Shown here: positions 23,831-33,264 of the stretch, piece by piece
How the letters are laid out: each line of letters opens with the position of its first letter
How positions within the stretch are numbered: position 1 is the first letter of the stretch
NCBI GenBank assembly: GCA_016785225.1
Contig: JAFBJZ010000941.1
Span: 2,284,001 to 2,348,000, forward strand
Direction of reading: 5' to 3'
DNA length: 64,000 nt
From: Psettodes erumei
Taxonomy: Eukaryota > Chordata > Actinopteri > Pleuronectiformes > Psettodidae
The notes under the pieces: model-generated
Told to the model about the DNA's origin: nothing
Seen by the model: only the letters and a program-made list of their open reading frames with translations
The model's database searches: none
Program-made: the position numbers and the translations under genes

Positions 23831-23998
23831 TGCCACCTAGCGGTGGAAAAACAGATGCTGAACCCCGGAAGTAAAACGTCTTTTTGTCAGTGAAGACACT
23901 TGTTTTAGAGTAACCTCCGCGATCGCTTAGCAAGTGAAGTTTAATGTTATCACTTCCTGCATCGTGTCACTGATATGGGACCGCGGTCAAACGACACG
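23831..23998 (+). promoter_or_regulatory. mfsd5 promoter and untranslated first exon
   Basis: TATA-less promoter inferred from clustered motifs. A CTCF-like site on the minus strand is at 23831-23846, an ETS/GABP motif CCGGAAGT at 23865-23872 and an inverted ETS motif at 23951-23960. A good splice donor (CACG|gtaaga) at 23998/23999 pairs with a polypyrimidine acceptor ending at 24711, implying a 5' untranslated exon ending at 23998. Confidence 0.45.
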
Positions 23999-24792
23999 GT
24001 AAGATACATCACATAGAGTGATGCAGTCCGTTGAGAAACAAACAGGTTAATGGCGCAAGTCAGCATGGTTATATATTCGTAGCAGGTTAGCTTATGTGCT
24101 AGCGTTAGCTAAACAGCAATAGCGTGTAGGTACATCTGAGAGCTATCAGTGACTTATGTGTCAAAGTAAAATAATTGGTGAGCAATCATCACTTTAACCA
24201 CCAGTGTAGTTTAAACTAACATTATTCTGCCATCACTAATTAATCTCATTTTGATAAGATAAAAAATGTCTAAAAGCACATCATATTAGCCACGTTAGCA
24301 GGGAATTTACAAGTTGAACCACTAATTCTAAACTGCCCAGCAGTGACGTACGCGCTTCTCTGCCACGCCGCATCCTGTGGTTTACGGGAAAGATAAATTT
24401 CGTCACCAGACCACATTTATAAACCCGCTACATTTAGTCTTGGTCTCCGGGCTGGACTAAGAGACCACTGACTTAATCTAGTCCATATTTGACAAGTCTT
24501 GTAATCGTGTTTTTTTAAAAATCTCTACCTGCTCTGATGTGGTCTGGATGAGGGGGGAAATAGACATGGTTTTGCTTTCACAAACAAACTAAAGGTTTCA
24601 CAAATCTGAAAGTGGGTTAAAGCTTTCACTGTCTCTGCCAAATCCGGAGCTGTGTGCCAGAAGCTTATTTCTGCCTCTATGCCCTTCTTATTCACCTTGT
24701 CTTTTCCGCAGGTGCTGAGAAACAGAAAGAAAAGAGCTGAAGACACGGCGAGACCTCAGCTTTGACCTCACGTGGGTGCAGTTTATTGCACC

Positions 24793-26241
24793 ATGTTGGT
24801 GACAGCGTATCTTGCCATCATTTTCCTGCTTGCCCTGTGCGCCGGCCTCGAGCTCACAGCGCGCCGCCTCACTCCGCCTCCGTCTGCCCCTACTGCTGTA
24901 GCTAACCCAGCCTTCCGTCGCTTCCAGAACATATTCCTCCGGGCGTACCTTTTGGCTTTGTGGGCAGACTGGCTCCAGGGTCCTTACCTCTACAAACTTT
25001 ACCGCCACTACAGCTTCCTGGAATCACAAATAGCCATATTATATGTGTGTGGGCTGGCTTCCTGCGTTCTGTTTGCTCCTTTTTCGGGCTGGCTCCCTCA
25101 AGCCTTGGGCCGCAGACAGACCTGTCTTCTCTTCTGCCTGTCCTACTCTGCTTGTTGTCTCACCAAGCTGTCCAGGGACTATTTTGTTTTAATTGTGGGA
25201 CGTGTCCTGGGGGGTCTTTCCACATCGCTGCTCGCTACCACATTTGAAGCCTGGTACGTGCACCGACATGTGGACGTCCACGACTTTCCGAGGGAGTGGA
25301 TCCCCAGCACCTTCACCAAAGCTGCTACTTGGAACCACGGGCTCGCTGTTGGAGCAGGGCTGGTGGCTAACATGCTGGCAGAGTGGCTCCACCTGGGCCC
25401 AGTGGCTCCATTTCTCCTGGCTGTCCCGTGCCTGGTGTGCTGTGGCTGGGTAGTACTAACAGACTGGGGCAAGGAAGAGTCTGAAGGAGGTCCTCAAGGG
25501 GACAAGCAGAAACCTCTTCTTGGCACCCCGAACGGAGGTGTGACCCGTTTGTCTGCGAAGGCCCGGTTCTCACGCAGCTGCCATGAGGGGCTGCGCTGCC
25601 TGCTTACAGACAGGAGGGTCATGCTCTTGGGTGGAGTGCAGGCCCTGTTTGAAAGTGTCCTCTACATTTTTGTTTTCCTGTGGACTCCAGTTCTGGACCC
25701 TCATGGGCCTCCTTTAGGAATAGTGTTCTCTTGCCTGATGGCTGCCAGCATGGCTGGCTCCTTGCTGTATCGCCTAGCCACTTCCACTCGCTACCGTCTA
25801 CAACCAGGCCACGTACTCTGCCTGGCTGTGCTGATGGCGTTCTTCTCTTTCTTCATGCTGACTTTTTCCACTGCCCCAGGTCAGCCTCGACCTCACGAAT
25901 CCTTTGTGGCCTTTCTGCTGCTGGAGCTGGCCTGCGGCCTCTACTTCCCAGCAGTCAGCTTCCTCCAGGGCAGGGTTGTCCCAGAGGAGAAGCGGGCCAG
26001 TGTGCTGGCCTGGTTCCGACTGCCTCTGCACCTGCTGGCCTGCCTAGGACTGCTGGCCCTCCATGGGGAGGTATCAGGAACAGGCGGAGGGGAGAGTGGC
26101 AGCGGCACCAGACACATGTTTGGAGGCTGTGCCATCATGATGCTGGCAGCCTTGATGGCCGTCGTCAGCCTGTTCACCCTGAGCAGAAATGACACAGACC
26201 TGAGACTGGAAGGAAGCAGAGGGGAGGGAGAGATGTACTGA
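24793..26241 (+). CDS. mfsd5: MFSD5, molybdate-anion transporter of the MFS
   Basis: Integral membrane carrier of the major facilitator superfamily, annotated in mammals as a molybdate-anion transporter (plasma membrane). The coding region is one uninterrupted exon of 482 codons (human 450), as in human MFSD5. I start at ATG 24793, because the N-terminus MLVTAYLA then matches the human protein. The frame upstream has only non-ATG starts. A 5' splice acceptor at 24711 lies 81 bp before. About 12 hydrophobic segments are visible. The MFS motif A is seen as GWLPQALGRR at 99-108. Family-typical blocks include ADWLQGPYLYKLY (58-70), SRDYFVLIVGRVLGGLS, FEAWYVH, IPSTFTKA, FLWTPVLDPHGPPLG and FFMLTFSTAPGQ. 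The extra length is mainly a central Gly/Glu-rich cytoplasmic loop and a Gly/Ser-rich stretch near the C-terminus. An E-box CACGTG (24769-24774) sits in the 5' untranslated region. Confidence 0.95.
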   Translation: MLVTAYLAIIFLLALCAGLELTARRLTPPPSAPTAVANPAFRRFQNIFLRAYLLALWADWLQGPYLYKLYRHYSFLESQIAILYVCGLASCVLFAPFSGWLPQALGRRQTCLLFCLSYSACCLTKLSRDYFVLIVGRVLGGLSTSLLATTFEAWYVHRHVDVHDFPREWIPSTFTKAATWNHGLAVGAGLVANMLAEWLHLGPVAPFLLAVPCLVCCGWVVLTDWGKEESEGGPQGDKQKPLLGTPNGGVTRLSAKARFSRSCHEGLRCLLTDRRVMLLGGVQALFESVLYIFVFLWTPVLDPHGPPLGIVFSCLMAASMAGSLLYRLATSTRYRLQPGHVLCLAVLMAFFSFFMLTFSTAPGQPRPHESFVAFLLLELACGLYFPAVSFLQGRVVPEEKRASVLAWFRLPLHLLACLGLLALHGEVSGTGGGESGSGTRHMFGGCAIMMLAALMAVVSLFTLSRNDTDLRLEGSRGEGEMY

Positions 26242-26900
26242 GGAGATGGGCCACATAGCCATTTATGATTTACTGGCTTGAAATATATCAGTTTTGTGTC
26301 AATCAAAGCCCAAAAGGCCTTTGTTGAGGAAAATTCAACTTAATTTCCATTTTTATATCTTTACCTTTTTGTTTTTTGGTTGTTTTTTTTTTGGAAAGAG
26401 CTATTTTTTAACCCTGTCTATGGAGTGTTACTTTAGGAACATGACCATACCTTAATTTATCAAGTATATTGCTGGGATTGCTTTGTTAGCCACGTCCAAA
26501 ACACCTGTATCATTTCATTAATTATTCCAGATAAGTAACTGGCTGTGTTTAACAAGATGTAATACATTTCACCTGAAAGGGTTTTTTTTTTTTTCTGAAA
26601 GTTTCATTGTTTAAAAACAAAAAACAAAAAACAGAATTAATGTCCAAAGAAAGAAGGTCGTGACTGGCACGTACACCAGTATCTGAATGTTTGTACAGTA
26701 CTTCTTGCAATACTTCAACATTTCAATGTGTTATTTCAGCGTCTGCGTGGTGTTTTTTTTTTTTGATAAGAGCAATTTACAATAGGTCAGTTTTACTGTG
26801 AATACTTTGTTCTGCACCATCTACAGGATATTTTCTCTGTATTATCTTTTTATGTCCCTCTTCATTGGACTTTTAAATAAAAGTGTTCATATTGTCCATA
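26242..26900 (+). other. 3' untranslated region of mfsd5
   Basis: AT-rich sequence with several T-runs, ending at the poly(A) signal at 26876. Confidence 0.7.
26876..26881 (+). terminator. Poly(A) signal, mfsd5
   Basis: AATAAA followed by a GT-rich stretch (GTGTTCATATTGTCC), about 635 bp after the stop codon. Confidence 0.7.
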
Positions 26901-27645
26901 ATGAACGTTTACTTATTTGAACAGAATTTCTATTTTGTGGCATTTTGATGGGTTTTTTAAAGAATATTTATTCTGTAGTATCAGATAGGGCTCCCAAATA
27001 ATTCAAAGTGGGGCAACGTCAGATATTTACCATGTTTTTACTAGGGTTACGTTCTCCAAACTATTAGGTTTTATTTAATTCTAAAGGAAACTTCTTGCAT
27101 TAAAGTCTAATTTTGCAGCACTAATTAATGAACTACTTTATGGATTAATTCATTTGAAGGATAACAGTTGAGAATTACTCACCTTTACTGAAAACAAGGC
27201 GTTTGTGTTTCAGGCAATTGCAAAAGGACTAATTAAATTCACAATATTGTACCCCTTGCTGTTCCCATTTCCCACTTTTTGCTGCAGACCATATTTCCAG
27301 ATTGCTCTGGACTGTCTCTCCTCGCAACGCATCGTGGATGCATCCATCCTCCCCCGTTTTTCCTGCCGCGGTGGTACAGTCCTGGCTTTTCTCTATGGTG
27401 CAGATTCACCTGGATGCTGCTAGAACATCCCCCCGTGGGTGAGGGAGGGGTATCTGCACGAGTCTGAACTGCGTTGTTTTGGGATTACATCACTGCCTCG
27501 TCACAGGTTGTTTAGTCCGAGCAGGCAAGACGAGCTCCATCGACCCGAGGCCCCGTCTCACAGCAAGAGTCCAAAGAGACACCGGAGCCCCATAGACTGG
27601 CTGGCACACAGAACAAGACAACCTACTGCAGGAAACCAGGCAGAC
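26901..27645. other. Intergenic and probable faim2 5' region
   Basis: AT-rich spacer up to about 27200, then more GC-rich sequence (27300-27645) that probably contains the promoter and 5' untranslated region of faim2. No TATA box stands out. Confidence 0.45.
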
Positions 27646-30600
27646 ATGACACAGGGCAAGGTATGGACTTGCTTTCGTCATTCAGATCATCTTTATGCTC
27701 ATCCTTATCTACTCTTCATTACGCAGGGGGAACTGTTGTGTATTATTAATTTATGTATGTGGCCTAAATTCTTATGTAACAGTCAGTTGATATGCGTGCC
27801 TTCACACCATCTCGTTAGGATCACTATTGTCATATGCTTGCTGGCAGTGCAGGTCATTCAAATGTCAATACCACTACATTTAGTGCATTAATGACTGTGG
27901 TTTTGTGTCCTCCAACATGGTAGTCCAGTTCTGGCCATAAAACCTCCACAGGGTTTAATAACTAATTAATTAATTACATTTTTACGAAGAGTAGTTTTTT
28001 TAATGGCATCTTAATCCAGTGCTGATTTTTCTTCTTCGTCCATGCAAATGTGATGTTTAAGATGTTCAGCGTTAACTGGGGTTTCGTGAGCGCGATGCGT
28101 CACCGCTTGTTTTCCCACGTAGCGTCACCATGACAACCCGTTTCTTTCCGTAGCTCTCTTAAAGCGTGCTGTCTGACTTCCTGTGGCCTGCTCCCAGTTT
28201 GTTCCTCTCGCATCCATTCAGATGGTTAGAAATGAATGTTCTTTGACCATGATCAGATTAACCTCAGGCAAACCTTTGTTGCTGGGCCCCTCTTAGTATT
28301 TTTAAAGCAAAATGTACCGGTACCAGCTTCTAAAATCTAGTTAGTTGATATTAAGGGAAATCAGCTAAACTGTCAGATTGTGCTGGCACTGAAACCACAA
28401 GCTGAACTGTCAGTGGAAGAAAGCGCTAGAAATTATGTTATCAAAACAATTAATAATACAGTTCATTGTCTTCATAGTCTTAGCACAAAAAAACATGTTT
28501 ACCACTTTATATTGTTTGAATGTTTATATCACACTCGACATATGATTCATTTGCTGGCCTATAAAGGTACCTAAAGTATATACAACACCAATATTTTACA
28601 CTCCAGACCATAATTTTCAAGTACAAGTTAAAATCTACCCCCCCCCCCTTCAATTATTAAGTTACTCTCAGCAAAAATGAGTATCAGATGTTAAACAAAA
28701 ACATAACAAAACTGTTCATCACTTGTGCTATCAGCTGTTATTTGCGAACAAGTCCACCAATGGCTCCTCCAGCGGACAGGCCTTCGAGGCGCCATCTCCT
28801 CCCAGCTATGAGGAGGCCACTGCGGGTATGACAACACCTTAAGTTTGCCTCTCATTATTTCTGACAAATAGATTTGACAGTGTTTATCATGTTTCGGGAT
28901 CGTGGGTGGCGATGGGATTACATGAGCACACAGTGGCCGAAGAATGCATTGCAAATCTAAAACAGCAAAAAGTCTCAAGTAAGTTCATTCTTCAGGCACC
29001 AGTGCCCCTTGCTACAATGATGTTGAGATGCTCACAGAGTTCAACTGGGATGATCGCAACATCAGGAGGGTCTTCATCCGTAAGGTATCACAAGCTTTGT
29101 AATCACATTTATTATAATATTAGCTCTGTTGTGAATGCTGCACATAACTGTTAATTCACCTCAATGGAACATTATCACTCAAACTTACTTTCTTTTAGGT
29201 GTACTCCATCTTGATGATCCAACTTTTGGTCACTCTTGCTATTGTGGCTCTTTTCACATTCTGGTGAGACCAGTCTTCAATTTTTCCTCATGTTTAACCA
29301 TAATGAACGAGTCATTCTGATGCAATCCGCTGGGTGCCATGCTTACTTTAGACTATCTTACTTTTAGTGACCCTGTGAAGGACTACATTCAAACCAACCC
29401 TGGGTGGTACTGGGCCTCTTAGTAAGTACTAAGTCAAGTCAGGTCTCAAGTCAAGAATATGCTGTAAAGTTATGCTGTACATTTTCGGTCCACATCATTT
29501 CTAACATATCTAACAATATTTCTGTTGTTGAACAGTGTTGTGTTCTTTGTCACCTATTTGACCCTGTCTTGCTGTTCTGCACCAAGGTAAGATAAAAATT
29601 CAAAAATACATAAGTGAAATTGAAAATGAAATAAAAAACAAACATTAACCATCTAAAATACTAAAATATTGGAGTTCTCCTTCCTCACTCCTACAGGAGA
29701 CAGTTTCCATGGAATCTGATTCTGCTTGCCATCTTTGTGAGTACAAGGCTGATATTAGTTGTGATTTGATATTCATGTTCATGTACAGACTGAGCTTTTT
29801 ATTAGATGAGCACTGTTTTAAAATCAGTGACTGTAGACTGAGGTTTAGAATATCAAACAGTATATTTATACATTAATGATATTTGCTAATGTTTAACTTT
29901 CATCCCACAAGTGACTGTAAATTCGAAGTAAAAATGAAGTGAATGCTGTATCGTATGAAGTGGCATGAGATTTGAAAAAAAAAAAAAATCCTACACTTTC
30001 ACATGACTATCATATGTCCCATTACAGACCCTCTCCCTCTCCTACATGACAGGGATGTTATCCAGGTATACTGTATATATACTGTTTTATGTTACTGTTT
30101 TTGTCTGAATTTTGCCTGAGTAGCATGAAAGCCTGAAACATTTTCAATTAGTTCTGCATGTTTCTTGCTTTCATAGTTTCTATAATACCAAGTCAGTGGT
30201 GGTGTGTCTGGGCATCACAGCGGCCGTTTGTCTCCTGGTCACAGTCTTCAGCTTCCAAACTAAGGTGAGAAAGAGAATATTTCTCCTCCTATTTCTCCTT
30301 TTGTATAATTATCTGATATGCAGTTTACTTGACTGAGAGTGAGAATCATTTGTATATGCCAGCTGTTAATGCACACCGTTGGATAAACATAGCTTTGCAT
30401 TCATGTGCTTTCTCCATCCAGTTTGATGTGACGTCATACCAAGGCGTGCTTTTTGTCTTCTGCATGGTCATGTTCATCTCTGGACTGGTACTGGCACTCG
30501 TCCTTCCCTTTCAATATGTGAGTACTCTTAAATGCCGTCTGTGCAATATGTACAATTGGAACGTGGAGGATTTTCACACAACAGGATATCCAGCAGTCAT

Positions 30601-31058
30601 ATTAAATATGAATGTAAATTATCAGTCTGAAAAATATTTGATGTGACACTAATGCAGACTCAACTCTATGCCCTTTTACGTGGTGATCCAAATACTCTAA
30701 TCACATCTAATCAAGTCATTACTGCTACTCCACCAGGTCCCGTGGTTGGATGCCATATATGCTGTTCTGGGAGCCATACTGTTTACCATGGTAAGAGTAC
30801 AGACACTTTTGAGCCATTATTGATACAGAAGATCATACATTGAAGGCAAGCACAATCAGAAACAAACAAAAAAAAATGTATCACTTGCTGTTTTATTTTC
30901 TGTTGCAGTTTTTGGCGTTTGACACACAACTCCTCATGGGGAACAAGCGATACGCCATGAGTCCGGAGGAGTATGTTTTTGCCACTCTCAACATCTACCT
31001 AGATATCATCTACATCTTCTCCTTCCTCCTCCAAATCTTTGGGACAAAACGAGAGTAA
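27646..31058 (+). CDS. faim2: FAIM2 (Lifeguard 2, TMBIM family)
   Basis: Multi-pass membrane protein of the Bax-inhibitor-1/TMBIM family that blocks Fas-mediated apoptosis, mainly in neurons. Twelve coding exons, all in frame: 27646-27660, 28735-28825, 28996-29084, 29199-29263, 29368-29421, 29536-29586, 29697-29736, 30028-30065, 30177-30264, 30422-30517, 30737-30790, 30909-31058. The protein is 276 residues. Exon 1 encodes MTQGK exactly as in mammals. The cytosolic N-terminus keeps a PPSYEEAT motif (PPxY-type WW-domain ligand). TM1 begins after WDDRNIRRVFIRK, at about residue 66. Further segments include WYWASYVVFF, FPWNLILLAIFTLSLSYMTGM and VVCLGITAAVCLLVTVF, ending with the family signature DTQLLMG, the YIFATLNIYLDIIYIF-like helix (here starting YVF) and FGTKRE. 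It is about 40 residues shorter than human FAIM2 (316), the gap being the Pro-rich stretch between PPSYEEAT and TM1. The 170-bp intron there leaves little room for a missed exon. Confidence 0.95.
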
Positions 31059-32360
31059 CCCTTCCTTTCTGACCTACAGTCAAGTAATGAACAAGAGTGG
31101 AAATATAGGCAGACATGATAAGAGTCTATTAAAATCTTGTGGTGATTATGGTGACAGTGCTTCCAGTTGTAACAGCTTTATTTATTTCATTTTTTGCCTG
31201 ATGCTGACAAGGTCACAAACACTTTGTGAATCTCTTGCACAGCTTACACATTCAAACCCAAGATGTCTTTAACCTCTTCTTCAGCATGTTTGAGAACACT
31301 AAACACATTATGGGGTTAGCTTACCTTAACCAGGCAGAATCATTCCGTGGTCCGTGATCTTGCTCCATTTAACGTTGATAAAATATTCTGCGTGTGTCCA
31401 TATTGAGCTGTATGGGTGTCTTATATCCATGCATGCATTAGTATCACAAATCTCCTGCAAACAATAGATGTCAGTGTTCTTAAGGAGGCTTTTGATTGAC
31501 AGCACATTATGCATGACTCTAACTATGCCAAGTCCCATCGCTAGACTATTGCTGTGGGTGGTGATTTAGTCACTGAAAGCACAAAAGAAACTTTGAAAAA
31601 AGACTGAAAGACTTTCCCCTGTTTTCAGTTAACTGTTTTATTGGTTTGAGTAGCGGTGACATGTTTTTCTGGTTTTTGAATGACAATTTAAAAAAATTAT
31701 TTATTAGACTTAGGATGTCGCTACTTGTCTCTGCCTTGATTTGTTACTCATTGTATACTGTATGGTCAATAAGGTTTTTTTTGTTGTTATTGTTTTTTGA
31801 TCTAACTATGAAGCTGTAACCATTGCATTCACACTATTTCCAGGATGTGTTTGAATCTGATATCTTTTGAATGAAGATTGTTTGGGCTGAAATATATTTA
31901 GTTTGAGCAGCCCTTGTTTGGGGACATCATAGTTTTTTGTTGCCTTATATAGTTTTTTTGTTATTGATGACACATGATAATTAAAAATCAACATTAGAGT
32001 GCCATACATGAATGGATTTACAGTAAGTTTTGATAAGACCTGCATTTATGGAGGGGCTGGAATGCTTTATTTTGTGACATTTAAAGTTTATTTTTTGTGA
32101 CAGAGTATATATTTCAGAAAGTGCTTGATCGATGATCAGTGGTTTATAGCTTGAAATTAATTTATAAGACTTCTAAAGTGGCCTTGAATGACCTTATTGA
32201 ACCCTATTTGATAATGCTGATGTGGCAGTATATTGTTTAACAGCATTTTGTTGCTTCTTGTAAGTACTGGTGTAACTGTATGCCTTTACTAAAGGGTGAA
32301 CTGTGTGAGTGCACTCACTGTTTTTTCCTGATTTAATAAATTGTGTGATCTACATTAGCT
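31059..32360 (+). other. 3' untranslated region of faim2
   Basis: About 1.3 kb of AT-rich sequence without coding potential, ending at the poly(A) signal near 32335. Confidence 0.65.
32335..32340 (+). terminator. Poly(A) signal, faim2
   Basis: AATAAA followed by TTGTGTGATC, a GT-rich downstream element. Confidence 0.65.
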
Positions 32361-32559
32361 TCACCTTTGGCTGTGTCAGCCGGACAGAGCAAACAGGAGC
32401 TTAATTTCAGCTGCACATCCCCACAGTAAACATTTCAGCATGGAGTGGCCTTACTGTAGGTGTGTCTAAATATACTACAACTTCTGTTGGACATTCTACG
32501 CTCCGGCCTATGAGTATGAGCTGCGTATAGCTAATTTTGTTTTCATTTTGGTTTGCATT

Positions 32560-33264
32560 TGTGCTGCACACGGAGCGTGAGTGTGGCAGTCGGACAACGA
32601 GTAGCGACTGCGTGCATGCGGCGACTACATGTGAGGGAAAGAAAACTGCGTTCCCAAGTCTGTGCCGGCGGGCGTGACGTGACGTTAAATGCTCTCCCCC
32701 AGGCTGCGATCGACCAGTAGGTCTGCGGTACACTCGGACGTACAGCATGTAGCCGCCCAATCACAGCGTGCGATGGTAGTGCGCCCTGTTCAGCCATGTT
32801 GTGGTTTTGAATGAGGAAGAAGCGGGAGATGTTATTCTTCAACGAGTTTATATACAATATAAAGTCACGCTAAGGATATATAAATGAGTGAGGGTGCGAC
32901 TCAAAATGATAGCCGTTTCCCCGGACGCGTTGGTTGCGACTTATCGCATTCCTGTTGGAATTTAAACATACTTCCATAAATTAGCCGTGTAGCTAACAGC
33001 TTTAGCTAGCAGGGCAGTTAGCATAGTGTGCTAGCTAGGCAACTAGCGAATTCTCAGCTACCTAGCAAACGGTTAGCTCGTGTCGTGGGAAAGTAAAATG
33101 ATATTTGTGAGGCGCGTTAGCTTTTCAAACAGCCTCAGCTACCCCGCATCAGTCGAATGAAGCGTATTAGCCGAATTTGGTTTGAGTATATTGACAGGTT
33201 GACCGAAAGGGACTACAGCGATTTATCTTAAAACCGGCAGCGCTATTTGTGAAACTTTTGAGCC
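32560..33264 (+). promoter_or_regulatory. senp1 promoter and 5' untranslated region
   Basis: CpG-rich segment. Tandem half-CREs (TGACGTGACGTT) lie at 32675-32686 and a CCAAT box in good context (CCAATCA) at 32757. No TATA box. A dense cluster of GCTAGC/TTAGC words occupies 32981-33080. The senp1 start codon follows at 33265. Confidence 0.5.

Noticed and set aside
24772..24792. N-terminal extension of mfsd5 starting at 24772
   Set aside because: That codon is GTG. ATG 24793 gives the N-terminus MLVTAYLA seen in mammalian MFSD5.
25179..26306. Several long frames antisense or out of frame within mfsd5
   Set aside because: Shadows of the GC-rich single-exon mfsd5 coding region. The sense frame matches MFSD5 along its whole length.
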